Shown one piece after another: positions 7,561-16,687 of a DNA stretch of 64,000 nt. How positions within the stretch are numbered: the first letter of the stretch is position 1; each line of letters begins with the position of its first letter. The DNA comes from Vulgatibacter sp035565615 (lineage in GTDB: Bacteria; Myxococcota; Myxococcia; Myxococcales; Vulgatibacteraceae), in contig DATMSB010000071.1 of assembly GCA_035565615.1 (NCBI GenBank), positions 1-64,000 on the forward strand, written 5' to 3'. The notes below the pieces were generated by a model. That model had not been told where the DNA came from, searched no databases, and worked only from the letters and a program-made list of their open reading frames with translations. The position numbers and the translations under genes are program-made.

Positions 7561-9187
7561 GAACATCGAGAACGAGACCGGTGAGCGCGCGCCGCCGGGC
7601 ACGCGGATCGCGTCGATGGTGCGGTGGGGCATGCTCGCCGCGGCCCTCCTGGGCGCCGGTTGGGCCGTCGCCACCTTCGTCGCCGACTCGGGCGGCCACG
7701 CCCACGCCGAGGGCCGCTACCACTGCCCGATGCACCCGACCGTGGTGTCGGATCGGCCGGGCTCCTGCCCGATCTGCGGCATGGACCTCGTGCCGATCGA
7801 GGAGGGCGCGGACCACGCCCACGTCGAGGTGGCGGAGGACGACGCGTCGATCCGCGCCGCCGCTGAGAAGCTCGGCGCGGCGCCAGGGCAGTGGATATGC
7901 CCCATGCCCGAGGACGGCGTCGTGCGCGACGAGCCGGGGCGCTGCGAGACCTGCGGCATGTCCCTGGTCCAGGTGCCCGGCAAGAGGCACCAGGCCGAGG
8001 GGCCGGCGCTGTACGAGTGCCCGATGCACCCGGAGGTCGTGCACGAGGGGCCGGGCAAGTGCCCGAAGTGCGGCATGTACCTGGTGCGCAAGGAGAACCC
8101 GGCGGGCGACTCGCACGCGCACCACCACCCGCCCGCCGAGGGCGAGCCGGCGGCGCCCGTCGAGAAGCGGGGCGTCCCGGGGCTCGGCCCGGTGACGATC
8201 CACGCCGACAGGCTTGCCCGCATCGGGGTGCGCACCGCGGTCGCGGAGCGCGGCCGGCTCGAGAGCCAGGTGCGCACGGTGGGCGTGGTGACGCCCGACG
8301 AGCGCAAGCGCTACGTGGTGCAGGCGCGCTTCTCCGGATGGATCGAGGAGCTGCTCGTGGACGAGACCGGCGCCCGGGTGAAGGCGGGACAGCCCCTCGC
8401 CCGGATCTACAGCCCGGAGCTCCACCAGGCGCAGGTGGACTACCTCCAGTCCCGCGGCGTCGGCCCCGAGATGCGCCAGGCCGCCGAGCAGCGCCTGCGC
8501 CTCCTCGGCATCGCCCAGAGCGACATCGACGCCTTGCGGAAGGCGGGCAGGGCCCAGCGGACGATGGTCCTGCGGGCGCCGGGCGCGGGCCATGTGCTCC
8601 GCAAGGACGCGGTGGCGGGCTCGTACGTGTCGCCCGGCGCCGCGCTCTTCGAGGTGGCGGATCTGTCGAACGTCTGGGTGGTCGCCGACGTCTTCGAGCA
8701 GGAGATCGCGCGGGTACGGGTGGGGGCGAACGCGACCTTCGGCGCGCCCTCGTTGCCGGGCGATCGCTTCGTCGGCAAGGTCAGCTTCGTCTACCCGACC
8801 GTGGAGCCCTCCACCCGGACCATGAAGGTCCGCCTCGAGATCGACAACCCCGAGATCGCCCTGCGCCCCGGCATGTTCGGCGACGTGCGCCTCGACGTCG
8901 ACGCGCCCCCCGGGATCATCGTCCCGAGGGACGCGGTGATCGACGGCGGCGAGCACGTCTACGCCCTGGTGTCGGAGGGGGGCGGGAGGTTCTCGCCGCG
9001 GGAGGTGCACGTCACCGGCCGCGCCGGCGACCACGTGATGGTGGTCGGTCTCGACGAGGGTGAGGAGGTGGTGGTCTCCGCCGGCTTCTTCATCGACTCC
9101 GAGAGCCGGCTCCGCGCCGCCCTCGGGGGCTTGGGCGACGGGCAGAGCGCCGCCGCCCACGCCCACGACCACGGAGGGGCGCCGTGA
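7553..9187 (+). CDS. cusB: RND periplasmic adaptor (CusB-like) with three N-terminal heavy-metal-binding ribbons
   Basis: 544 residues. One membrane anchor lies at about 23-44. Three successive metal-binding domains follow: 56-83 (YHCPMHP...CPICGMDLVP), 114-143 (WICPMPE...CETCGMSLVQ) and 153-182 (YECPMHP...CPKCGMYLVR), separated by His-rich linkers (HAHHHPP). The rest, from about 210, is a membrane-fusion protein core: barrel-sandwich, alpha-hairpin (YSPELHQAQVDYLQ) and beta-barrel domains. It links the inner-membrane pump to the outer-membrane channel and may hand Cu(I)/Ag(I) to CusA. Many homologues have none or one such ribbon, so three is notable; the middle one lacks the His of CPMH. Start at 7553 overlaps the upstream stop (ATGAGTGA). 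Confidence 0.9.
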   Translation: MSENIENETGERAPPGTRIASMVRWGMLAAALLGAGWAVATFVADSGGHAHAEGRYHCPMHPTVVSDRPGSCPICGMDLVPIEEGADHAHVEVAEDDASIRAAAEKLGAAPGQWICPMPEDGVVRDEPGRCETCGMSLVQVPGKRHQAEGPALYECPMHPEVVHEGPGKCPKCGMYLVRKENPAGDSHAHHHPPAEGEPAAPVEKRGVPGLGPVTIHADRLARIGVRTAVAERGRLESQVRTVGVVTPDERKRYVVQARFSGWIEELLVDETGARVKAGQPLARIYSPELHQAQVDYLQSRGVGPEMRQAAEQRLRLLGIAQSDIDALRKAGRAQRTMVLRAPGAGHVLRKDAVAGSYVSPGAALFEVADLSNVWVVADVFEQEIARVRVGANATFGAPSLPGDRFVGKVSFVYPTVEPSTRTMKVRLEIDNPEIALRPGMFGDVRLDVDAPPGIIVPRDAVIDGGEHVYALVSEGGGRFSPREVHVTGRAGDHVMVVGLDEGEEVVVSAGFFIDSESRLRAALGGLGDGQSAAAHAHDHGGAP

Positions 9188-12100
9188 TCGAGCGGCTGAT
9201 CGATCTGTGCGCGCGGCACAAGGCGTTCGTGATCGCGCTGGCCGCGTTCGGGACCGTGATCGCGTGGGACTCGATACGCAAGGCTCCCCTCGACGCCATC
9301 CCGGACCTCTCCGATCCCCAGGTGATCGTCTACACGGATTGGATGGGGCGGAGCCCCGGCCTCGTGGAGGATCAGGTCACCTACCCGATCACCACGGCCT
9401 TGCTCTCCGCGCCTCACGTCACCGACGTGCGCGGCTACTCCATGTTCGGGATGAGCTTCGTCCACGTGCTCTTCGACGAGGGCACCGACCCGTACTGGGC
9501 CCGCAGCCGCGTGCTCGAGTACCTCTCCTCCCTGCGCGGCTCGCTGCCGGACGGCGTGGAGCCGCGCCTGGGTCCCGACGCCACCGGCGTGGGCTGGGTC
9601 TTCCAGTACGCCCTGGTGGATCGCAGCGGCAGGCACGACCTCGCCGACCTGCGCACCTACCAGGACTTCACCCTGCGCTACGCCCTCGGCTCGGTGCCGG
9701 GCGTCGCCGAGGTGGCGAGCGTCGGCGGCTACCAGAAGCAGTACCAGGTCACGGTGGACCCCAACCGGCTGCGGGCCTACGGGATCACCCTCGCCGAGGT
9801 GGGCGACGCCATCCGCCGGTCGAACGGCGACGTGGGCGGCCGCATCCTGGAGATGAGCGGCAGGGAGTACTTCGTCCGGGGCCGAGGCTACGCCGGGAGC
9901 CTGCGCGACATCGAGACGGTGGCGGTGCGGGCCTCGGCCGGGGGCACGCCGATCCTGGTGCGAGATCTGGGTACGGTCGCCTACGGCGGCGACATCCGCC
10001 GGGGCGTGGCCGAGCTGGACGGGGAGGGCGAGGCCGTGGGGGCCATCGTGGTGATGCGCCACGGCGAGAACGCCCTGAACGTGATCGAGCGGGTGAAGGA
10101 GAAGATCGAGGAGCTGCGGCCGTCGCTCCCCGAGGGGATGGAGATCGTCCCGATCTACGACCGATCGCAGCTCATCGGCGAGGCCGTCGAGACGCTGACG
10201 CACACGCTGCTCGAGGAGGGGATCGTCGTCGGCCTGGTGATCTTCCTCTTCCTGCTCCACTTCCGCAGCGCGCTGGTGCCGATCCTCGTCCTGCCCATCT
10301 CCGTGGCGTTCGCCTTCATCCCCATGCGGCTGATGGGGATCACGTCGAACATCATGAGCCTCGGCGGGATCGCGATCGCCATCGGGGCCATGGTGGACGC
10401 CTCCATCGTGCTGGTGGAGAACGCCCACAAGCGCCTGGAGCGGGCGGGGCCCGTCCGTGGCGCCGCGCGGGCGCGGATCATCGTCGAGGCGGCCAAGGAG
10501 GTCGGCCCGGCGATCTTCTTTTCGCTGTTGGTGGTGACGGTCTCCTTCCTGCCGGTCTTCGCCCTCGAGGGACAGCCGGGCCGCCTCTTCAAGCCGCTGG
10601 CCTACACCAAGACCTTCGCCATGTTCTTCTCGGCGGTGCTTGCGGTGACCCTGGCGCCGGCGCTGATGGTCCTGCTCATCCACGGCCGGATCCACTCCGA
10701 GGAGAAGCACCCCGTCTCGCGCTTCCTCATCCGGTTCTACGAGCCCTTCGTCTTCGTGGCGCTGCGCAACCCCAAGACCACCATCGCCATCGGCGCGGCG
10801 GCGGTGCTCTCGGCGGTGCCGCTCGTCCCGCGGCTGGGCTCGGAGTTCATGCCGACCATGGACGAGGGGGATCTGCTGTTCATGCCCACGACCTTCCCCA
10901 ACGTGTCGATCGAGGAGGTGAAGGGGGCGCTGCAGCGGCAGGACCGGATCCTTCGATCGTTCCCCGAGGTGATCTCCGTGTTCGGCAAGGCGGGGCGGGC
11001 GGAGACCGCCACCGATCCGGCGCCGCTGTCGATGGTGGAGACGGTGGTGCGCCTGCGCGACCGGAGCGAGTGGCGGATGGTCCCGCAGGAGCGCTGGTGG
11101 AGCTCGTGGGCGCCGGACTTCCTGGCGCCCGTCCTCCGCCTCGCGTGGCCGGACGAGCGGCGGATCACCACGGACGAGCTCTTCGCCCTGATGAACGGCG
11201 CGGTGGCGATGCCCGGGTGGACCAACGCCCTCACCATGCCGATCAAGACGCGGATCGACATGCTCACCACCGGCGTCCGCACGCCGGTGGGCATCAAGAT
11301 CTTCGGCGACGACCTCGACGAGATCGAGGCGGCGGGAATCGAGCTGGAGTCCCTCCTCGCCTCCGTCCCCGGGACGAGGAGCGCCTTCTTCGAGCGGAGC
11401 CTCGGTGGCCTCTACGTCGACGTGATCCCCGATCGCGACGCCCTCGCCCGCTACGGCCTCACCATCGCCGACGTCAACGACGTGATCGAGCTGGCGATCG
11501 GCGGCGATCCGATCACCACCACGGTCGAGGGGCGCGGGCGCTTCACCATCAACGTCCGCTACCCGCGGGACCTGCGCGACGATCCGGAGCGGCTGCGCGA
11601 GGTGCTCGTGCCCGTGACCCGGGCGGGCCTGGACGCTTCGCTCCTCCCCCCCGAGCTCCACATCGACGGGCTGGGCGGGCCGGGCCTCGTCCACGTCCCG
11701 CTCGGACAGCTCGCCGAGGTGAAGGTGGTCACGGGGCCGCCGATGATCCGCAACGAGAACGGCATGCTGGCCGGCTACCTCTTCCTCGACGTCGATCAGG
11801 CGCGGACCGACGTTGGCGGCTTCGTGAACGCGGCGAAGCAGAAGGTGGAGCAGGCCCGCGCCGACGGCAGCCTACAGCTCCCGCCCGGGACGATCCTCAA
11901 GTGGACCGGGGAGTACGAGCTGATGGAGCGGATGGCCGCGAGGATGCGGGTGGTGATCCCGTTCACCCTCGGCCTCATCGTCCTCCTGCTCTTCCTCCAC
12001 TTCCGCAACCTGGTGGAGACGCTGATCGTGCTCCTCTCGGTGCCGTTCGCGATGGTGGGGAGCATCTGGCTGCTCTGGCTGCTGGACTACCGCCTGTCGA

Positions 12101-12516
12101 CGGCGGTCTACATCGGGATGATCGCGCTGGTGGGCCTGGCCGCCGAGACGGGGATCGTGATGATCACCTACCTCGACCGCGCCTACCTGCAGCGCAAGGC
12201 CGAGGGCCGGATCCGCAGCCTGGAGGACATCGCCGAGGCCCACCTGGAGGGGACGGTGCAGCGGGTGCGGCCCAAGCTGATGACGGTGGCGACCACCGCC
12301 GTGGGGCTGGTGCCGATCCTGTGGTCCACCGGCGCGGGCGCGGACGTGATGAAGCGGATCGCGGCGCCGATGGTGGGAGGCCTCGTCACCTCGGTGTTCC
12401 TCACCCTGGAGATCATCCCGGTGGTCTACACCTACTGGCGCCACGCGCAGCTCGAGGCGGAGCAGCGCCGCGGCGGAGCGAGCCCCGAGCTCCCGCAGGC
12501 CGAGGGCGCCGCGTAG
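9184..12516 (+). CDS. cusA: Heavy-metal efflux RND transporter, CusA-type Cu(I)/Ag(I) pump
   Basis: 1110 residues, full length for HME-RND pumps. It has the N-terminal helix, large periplasmic loops and two sets of transmembrane helices. The motif IAIGAMVDASIVLVENAHKR in TM4 carries the proton-relay Asp. Segments VEDQVTYPITTALLS, GTDPYWARSRVLEYL, ETATDPAPLSMVET and RIDMLTTG resemble CusA more than CzcA by memory, and the Met residues in the last two align by eye with CusA copper-path Met (inference). It exports monovalent metal from periplasm or cytoplasm using the proton gradient. The GTG start overlaps the cusB stop (GTGA). The C-terminal tail EAEQRRGGASPEL is short and polar. Confidence 0.92.
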   Translation: MIERLIDLCARHKAFVIALAAFGTVIAWDSIRKAPLDAIPDLSDPQVIVYTDWMGRSPGLVEDQVTYPITTALLSAPHVTDVRGYSMFGMSFVHVLFDEGTDPYWARSRVLEYLSSLRGSLPDGVEPRLGPDATGVGWVFQYALVDRSGRHDLADLRTYQDFTLRYALGSVPGVAEVASVGGYQKQYQVTVDPNRLRAYGITLAEVGDAIRRSNGDVGGRILEMSGREYFVRGRGYAGSLRDIETVAVRASAGGTPILVRDLGTVAYGGDIRRGVAELDGEGEAVGAIVVMRHGENALNVIERVKEKIEELRPSLPEGMEIVPIYDRSQLIGEAVETLTHTLLEEGIVVGLVIFLFLLHFRSALVPILVLPISVAFAFIPMRLMGITSNIMSLGGIAIAIGAMVDASIVLVENAHKRLERAGPVRGAARARIIVEAAKEVGPAIFFSLLVVTVSFLPVFALEGQPGRLFKPLAYTKTFAMFFSAVLAVTLAPALMVLLIHGRIHSEEKHPVSRFLIRFYEPFVFVALRNPKTTIAIGAAAVLSAVPLVPRLGSEFMPTMDEGDLLFMPTTFPNVSIEEVKGALQRQDRILRSFPEVISVFGKAGRAETATDPAPLSMVETVVRLRDRSEWRMVPQERWWSSWAPDFLAPVLRLAWPDERRITTDELFALMNGAVAMPGWTNALTMPIKTRIDMLTTGVRTPVGIKIFGDDLDEIEAAGIELESLLASVPGTRSAFFERSLGGLYVDVIPDRDALARYGLTIADVNDVIELAIGGDPITTTVEGRGRFTINVRYPRDLRDDPERLREVLVPVTRAGLDASLLPPELHIDGLGGPGLVHVPLGQLAEVKVVTGPPMIRNENGMLAGYLFLDVDQARTDVGGFVNAAKQKVEQARADGSLQLPPGTILKWTGEYELMERMAARMRVVIPFTLGLIVLLLFLHFRNLVETLIVLLSVPFAMVGSIWLLWLLDYRLSTAVYIGMIALVGLAAETGIVMITYLDRAYLQRKAEGRIRSLEDIAEAHLEGTVQRVRPKLMTVATTAVGLVPILWSTGAGADVMKRIAAPMVGGLVTSVFLTLEIIPVVYTYWRHAQLEAEQRRGGASPELPQAEGAA

Positions 12517-12532
12517 CCGGGATCCGTCCCGG

Positions 12533-12559
12533 GATCCCCCGGCCCGCCGCCGGGGGATC
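12533..12559 (+). terminator. Hairpin after cusA-like gene (partial terminator or processing site)
   Basis: A perfect 11-bp stem (GATCCCCCGGC / GCCGGGGGATC) with a 5-base loop lies 17 bases after the stop. No U tract follows, so it may attenuate rather than end transcription into the next small gene. Confidence 0.5.
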
Positions 12560-12645
12560 GTCCGGCCCGCGGGGCGGCTGGTGCACGAGGGATGGCGCGG
12601 AAGGACCCTTTGCCGAGGGACGAAGCTCGCAAGGAGGTCGTGGCC

Positions 12646-13071
12646 ATGAAGGGACTTCGCAGGCTGGGTTGGGTGGCGTTGGGGTGCGGATTCATGCTGG
12701 CGCCGGCGCTGGTCGTGGCGGCGCCGCAGGACGCCGGGCAGGAGCAGCCGAGCCAGCAGCAGGGGAGCACGGCCGAACAGGCGGCGACCTGCCCGATGAT
12801 GGAGGCGTCGATGGCCACCCGGCAGGCGCTGAAGGAGGGCGCCGAGGTGCGGGTGGAGAACACGCCCGACGGCGCGATCGTCCGCTTCGCGGCGCCGAGC
12901 GGCGACCGGCAGGCGGTGCAGGACACGCGCTCGGCCGCGCAGAAGCTCGCGGACGCGGCACAGGTCGGGTGCTCGTGCGCGGGCGCCATGCAGCGGCAGC
13001 AGCGGCAGCAGCGGCAGGGGCAGCCGAGCGGCGGCATGCCGGGCGCCGGGATGGAGCGGGGCGCGAGGTAG
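12646..13071 (+). CDS. Secreted Met/Cys-containing protein, last gene of the metal efflux cluster
   Basis: 141 residues starting at the ATG with a strong AAGGAGGT 7 bases upstream; the frame is open back to 12592 but that part lacks a ribosome site. A clear signal peptide (RLGWVALGCGFMLAPALVVAA) is followed by a Gln-rich linker, a short domain with TCPMMEASMA and GCSCAGAM, and a Gln/Met-rich tail (GGMPGAGM). The central portion RVENTPDGAIVRFAAPSGD may be a small beta domain. Thiol and thioether residues, secretion and position after cusA suggest a periplasmic copper or silver scavenger, analogous in role to CusF but with no visible CusF motif. No family was recognised. Confidence 0.72.
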   Translation: MKGLRRLGWVALGCGFMLAPALVVAAPQDAGQEQPSQQQGSTAEQAATCPMMEASMATRQALKEGAEVRVENTPDGAIVRFAAPSGDRQAVQDTRSAAQKLADAAQVGCSCAGAMQRQQRQQRQGQPSGGMPGAGMERGAR

Positions 13072-13426
13072 CGTCGCGCCTCTCCCGCTCGCGGGCGATC
13101 GGGCGGCGTCTTCCCATGGCGGAAGGCGCCGCCTCGTCGTTTCTTCGCGGAGTCGATTCGGCCGCCGCGTCGCACGGAGATCGCCTCGCGGACCTCGCGA
13201 GTCCCCGGCGGGGATCTCTCGCAGGCTTTCATCGCAGGCTCCTCCTCCGCCTTCGGCGCTTCGCTTCCGCCGGGCTCGCCTCCTCGGCTCGGCGGGGGCT
13301 CCCGTTCGCCTTCCGACGCCGGGGGCGCCGGTTCGGGTGGCAAACGAGGCGGCGGGGAGGTAGGAACGCGACCGCTTCAACCGCCCGCGGGCCGCGGGCC
13401 GCGGATCGCTCTCTCGGAAGGACTCG
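13072..13426. other. Intergenic region between metal island and DUF2760 locus
   Basis: It holds the terminator at 13102-13133. The rest is GC-rich with no convincing gene; Arg/Pro-biased open frames on both strands look like composition artefacts. The DUF2760 gene promoter should lie near its 3' end, but I see no clear -35/-10 pair. Confidence 0.6.
13102..13133 (+). terminator. Intrinsic terminator closing the metal efflux operon
   Basis: A 13-bp stem with one mismatch (GGCGGCGTCTTCC / GGAAGGCGCCGCC), a 6-base loop and the T-rich tail TCGTCGTTTCTTCG, 31 bases after the last gene of the operon. Confidence 0.78.
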
Positions 13427-14011
13427 ATGGAAGAACGGATGGGCTTCTTCGCCCGCCTCTGGATGATGTTCTGGCTCCCCTGGAAGGTGCTCTTCAGCCC
13501 GCCCGCCGCCGCGGCGGTGCGCGCCGCGCTGCCGCCGAAGGGGGGCGCGCCCGCCCTGCCGGCCGCCGAGGCGGAGCGCGAGGAGAGGCCTCCGGAGAAG
13601 TCCGCCGAGGAGCGCGCCGAGGAGGAGACCCGCGCCGTCGCTCCGGCGCTGCACCTCCTGGCGATCCTGCAGCGCGACGGGAGGCTCGTCGACTTCCTCC
13701 AGGAGGACATCGCCGGCGCCACCGACGACCAGGTGGGCGCGGCGGCGCGCGTGGTGCACGAGGGCTGTCGCAAGTCCCTCGCCCGCTACCTCGAGCTCGC
13801 GCCGGTGCGCCCAGAGGAGGAGGGCGCGACCGTGCAGATCCCCGCGGGCTTCGATCCCGCCGAGGTGCGCCTCACCGGGAACGTCAGCGGGCAGCCGCCG
13901 TTCCGCGGGCGCCTCGCCCACGCCGGCTGGCGGGCGGTGGAGGTGAAGCTCCCCACCCTGGCCCCCGGGCAGGATCCGTCCGTGATCGCACCCGCCGAGG
14001 TGGAGGTGTAG
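13427..14011 (+). CDS. DUF2760 family protein
   Basis: 194 residues. A hydrophobic N-terminal segment (ARLWMMFWLPWKVLF, about 8-22) suggests a membrane anchor, then an acidic/Ala linker. The conserved DUF2760 core runs from about residue 70 to the end: LHLLAILQRDGRLVDFLQED, CRKSLARYLELAPVR, VRLTGNVSGQPPFRGRL and the terminal VIAPAEVEV. Function is unknown; the family is recurrently found directly before Hsp70-like genes. Here it ends one base before the GTG of the Hsp70 gene, so they are surely cotranscribed and probably coupled. AAGGA lies about 7 bases before the ATG. An internal ATG four codons on is also possible. Confidence 0.87.
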   Translation: MEERMGFFARLWMMFWLPWKVLFSPPAAAAVRAALPPKGGAPALPAAEAEREERPPEKSAEERAEEETRAVAPALHLLAILQRDGRLVDFLQEDIAGATDDQVGAAARVVHEGCRKSLARYLELAPVRPEEEGATVQIPAGFDPAEVRLTGNVSGQPPFRGRLAHAGWRAVEVKLPTLAPGQDPSVIAPAEVEV

Positions 14012-14012
14012 C

Positions 14013-15812
14013 GTGGCGTCCCCCCTGGTCCTCGGCCTCGATCTGGGCACCACGAACGTCGGCCTCGCCCACGGCGAGGCGGAAGGGGAGGCGCCGCCGT
14101 CGGTCTTCCCCATCCCGCAGGTGATCCACGCGGGCGAGGTGGCGGCGCGCGACCTGCTGCCCTCCTTCCTCTACCTCCCCGGCGAGGTGGAGTTGCCGGC
14201 GGGGAGCCTCGCGCTTCCCTGGGATCCCGATCGCGGGTACGCGGTGGGCGCGTTCGCGAGGGAGCAGGGGGCGCGGGTGCCGTCGCGGCTGGTCTCGTCC
14301 GCCAAGAGCTGGCTCTCCCACGCGGGCGCCGACAGGCGCGCCCCGATCCTCCCGTGGGAGGCGCCGGAGGAGGTGGCGAAGGTCTCGCCGGTCGAGGCGA
14401 CCTCCCGCTACCTCGCCCACGTGAAGGAGGCGTGGAACGAGGCGCATCCCGGGAGCCGGCTCGAGGATCAGGATCTGGTGCTCACCGTGCCGGCGTCCTT
14501 CGACGCGGTGGCCCGGGAGCTCACCGTGGAGGCGGCCCACGCGGCGGGGATCGGCGCGCACCTCACCCTCCTCGAGGAGCCGCAGGCGGCGCTCTACGCC
14601 TGGGTGGCGTCGAGCGGCGGCGCCTGGCGCAAGCAGGTGCACCCCGGCGACCTCATCCTCGTCTGCGACGTGGGGGGCGGCACCGTCGACTTCTCCCTGA
14701 TCGCCGTGCTGGAGGAGGAGGGCACGCTCCAGCTCTCCCGGGTGGCGGTGGGCGATCACATCCTCCTCGGCGGCGACAACATGGACCTCGCCCTCGCCTT
14801 CGCCGTGCGTGCGAGGCTCGAGGCCGAGGGGAAGGCGCTGGACGACTGGCAGCTACGGGCCCTCACCCACGGCTGCCGCGTGGCGAAGGAGGCGCTCTTC
14901 GCGGTTCCGTCGCTTGACGAGGCGCCCGTCGTCATCCCCGGCAGGGGCAGCAAGCTCATCGGCGGCACCATCCGCACGGAGCTGCGGCGCGCGGAGCTCG
15001 AGGCGACCCTGGTCGACGGCTTCTTCCCGAGGGTCGGCGCCGCCGACCGGCCCGCGGCGCCGCGCCGCCTCGGCCTCACCGCGCTGGGGCTCCCCTACGC
15101 CCACGATCCCGCGATCACCCGCCACCTCGCCGCCTTCCTCGGCAGGCAGGCGGGGGCGTCGGCGTCGCTTCCGCCCGGCGTCCACGCGGAGGGGCGCACC
15201 TTCCTCCACCCGACGGCGCTCCTGTTCAACGGCGGCGTGACCAAGGCGGGCCTCCTGCGCGAGCGCGTGGTCGAGGTGCTCGACTCGTGGATCGAGGCCG
15301 AGGGAGGCCGGAAGGTCGCGGTGCTGGAGGGTGGCGATCCCGACCTGGCGGTGGCGAAGGGCGCGGCCTACTTCGGCCGGGTCCGGCGGGGCGTCGGCCT
15401 GCGGATCCGGGGCGGCACGGCGCGGTCCTACTACGTGGGCATGGAGCGGGCGGAGCTGGCGGTGCCCGGCGTACCGCCGCGGATCGACGCGGTCTGCGTG
15501 GCGCCCTTCGGCATGGAGGAGGGCAGCGAGACCCGCCTGCCGGATCCGCTCGGCCTCCTGGTGGGAGAGCCGGCGGCCTTCCGTTTCTTCGCGTCGTCGA
15601 CGCGGCGCGACGACACGGTCGGGGAGAAGGTGGACCCGGCCGAGCTCGAGGAGCTCACGCCCATCGAGACCACCCTGCACGGCGAGCAGGGGCAGGTGGT
15701 CCCGGTCGAACTGCACGCGAAGGTGACGGAGGTGGGCACGCTCGAGCTCTCGGCGGTCGAGCAGGCGAGCGGCCAGCGCTGGAAGCTCGAATACGACGTG
15801 CGGGGGGCCTGA
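14013..15812 (+). CDS. Atypical Hsp70-family ATPase (first of pair)
   Basis: 599 residues. The actin-type ATPase motifs are present: phosphate-1 LGLDLGTTN (about 6-14), connect-1 VLTVPASFDAVARE, phosphate-2 LVCDVGGGTVDFSLI (about 220) and adenosine motif ALLFNGGVTKAG (about 405). It shares VSSAKSWLSHAG with the second Hsp70 of the locus, a signature absent from DnaK. The substrate-binding portion after about residue 470 is short and ends in a beta-like segment without the helical lid of DnaK. It is probably an ATP-driven chaperone for a dedicated client rather than the housekeeping DnaK. GTG start, one base after the DUF2760 stop. Confidence 0.88.
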   Translation: MASPLVLGLDLGTTNVGLAHGEAEGEAPPSVFPIPQVIHAGEVAARDLLPSFLYLPGEVELPAGSLALPWDPDRGYAVGAFAREQGARVPSRLVSSAKSWLSHAGADRRAPILPWEAPEEVAKVSPVEATSRYLAHVKEAWNEAHPGSRLEDQDLVLTVPASFDAVARELTVEAAHAAGIGAHLTLLEEPQAALYAWVASSGGAWRKQVHPGDLILVCDVGGGTVDFSLIAVLEEEGTLQLSRVAVGDHILLGGDNMDLALAFAVRARLEAEGKALDDWQLRALTHGCRVAKEALFAVPSLDEAPVVIPGRGSKLIGGTIRTELRRAELEATLVDGFFPRVGAADRPAAPRRLGLTALGLPYAHDPAITRHLAAFLGRQAGASASLPPGVHAEGRTFLHPTALLFNGGVTKAGLLRERVVEVLDSWIEAEGGRKVAVLEGGDPDLAVAKGAAYFGRVRRGVGLRIRGGTARSYYVGMERAELAVPGVPPRIDAVCVAPFGMEEGSETRLPDPLGLLVGEPAAFRFFASSTRRDDTVGEKVDPAELEELTPIETTLHGEQGQVVPVELHAKVTEVGTLELSAVEQASGQRWKLEYDVRGA

Positions 15813-16001
15813 AGGAGGCTTCGGCACCCGACGGACCCCGCCGAGCGGATGGCGACGGTTGCCGAACGCGGCGGCGAAGCGAAGGTTGCAGAAGGTTGCA
15901 GGGGTGATCGCGGGGGCGCCGCGGGGGTTGCGTCGTCGCCCGGGCGGTCATTTCACGAAAAGCCCTCCCGACGAGGCGGGAGGCATCCTGGGGAGCGATC
16001 G

Positions 16002-16367
16002 ATGGGCTGCCGGCACCTGAGCCAAATCCGCCACGTGGGGCCCCGTGCGGCCGGATGCGAGGAGTGCCTGGCCACCGGCCAAGAGTGGGTCTCGCTGCGG
16101 CTCTGCCTTTCCTGCGGGCACGTCGGCTGCTGCGACAGCTCGCCGGGACGCCACGCCCGCGCCCACCACGAGCAGTCCAAGCACCCGATCATCCGCTCGT
16201 TCGGCGCCGGGGACGACTGGGCGTGGTGCTATCCGGACGAGTCGTTCCTGGACACCGAGGCGATCGATCAGGCGCTCGAGGCGGGGCATCGCCACGAGTG
16301 CAGGCGCCTGGCCGCGGAGGCGGCGGATCTGGAGATCGTGCCGCACCGCAACTGGCTGCACATCTGA
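16002..16367 (+). CDS. UBP-type zinc finger protein
   Basis: 121 residues starting at the ATG with GGGGAG 7 bases upstream. Zinc ligands of the UBP (ZnF-UBP) fold are visible: C3, H5, C19, C22, C35, C38, C43 and His at 51, 56 and 61 (CLSCGHVGCCDS ... HARAHHEQSKHP). The rest, FGAGDDWAWCYPDESF, matches the usual second half of the domain. In eukaryotes this fold binds the C-terminal Gly-Gly of ubiquitin; bacterial stand-alone versions are common but their ligand is not known. It sits between the two Hsp70-like genes on the same strand, which may mean a shared function, though the 189-base gap before it and 320 bases after argue for its own transcript. Confidence 0.88.
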   Translation: MGCRHLSQIRHVGPRAAGCEECLATGQEWVSLRLCLSCGHVGCCDSSPGRHARAHHEQSKHPIIRSFGAGDDWAWCYPDESFLDTEAIDQALEAGHRHECRRLAAEAADLEIVPHRNWLHI

Positions 16368-16687
16368 TCGAGGACCCGGCACCGGGGCCGCGGTCGAAGC
16401 GGCCGCGCCCCGTTCACCCGGGGGCCGACGGTCCTACGCACGGGCGGGTCTTCGGAGGCGTAGTGGTTCGCCGCCGACCCGGGCAACGGGCGCGGGCGGT
16501 CAGCCGCCGGACCATCCTCCGACCAACGAGCCATGGGAGGTGCTGCCCCGGCACCACGGGGGGCCGTGCACCGGAAGGGTGGCGCCAACGCTGCCCCGCC
16601 GATGCCGGCGGCGCGCCGCCACGGCATACCTCCTTGCATCGCGGCCGTCGTCGTTCCAAATAGCGCGAGGTCGCGAGCGGAGGAGCG
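16368..16687. other. Intergenic region between UBP finger and second Hsp70-like gene
   Basis: 320 bases without a convincing gene. There is an imperfect GC-rich hairpin around 16602-16627 (ATGCCG pairing with CGGCAT, GCGGC with GCCGC, 2-base bulge). The ribosome site GGAGGAG for the next gene is at the 3' end. No clear promoter was found. Confidence 0.5.

Noticed and set aside
15964..15983. Hairpin CCTCCCG / CGGGAGG between the first Hsp70 gene and the UBP gene, as a terminator
   Set aside because: The stem is short, there is no T tract in the gene direction (only TTTT on the minus strand where no gene ends), and it lies just ahead of the ribosome site of the UBP gene.
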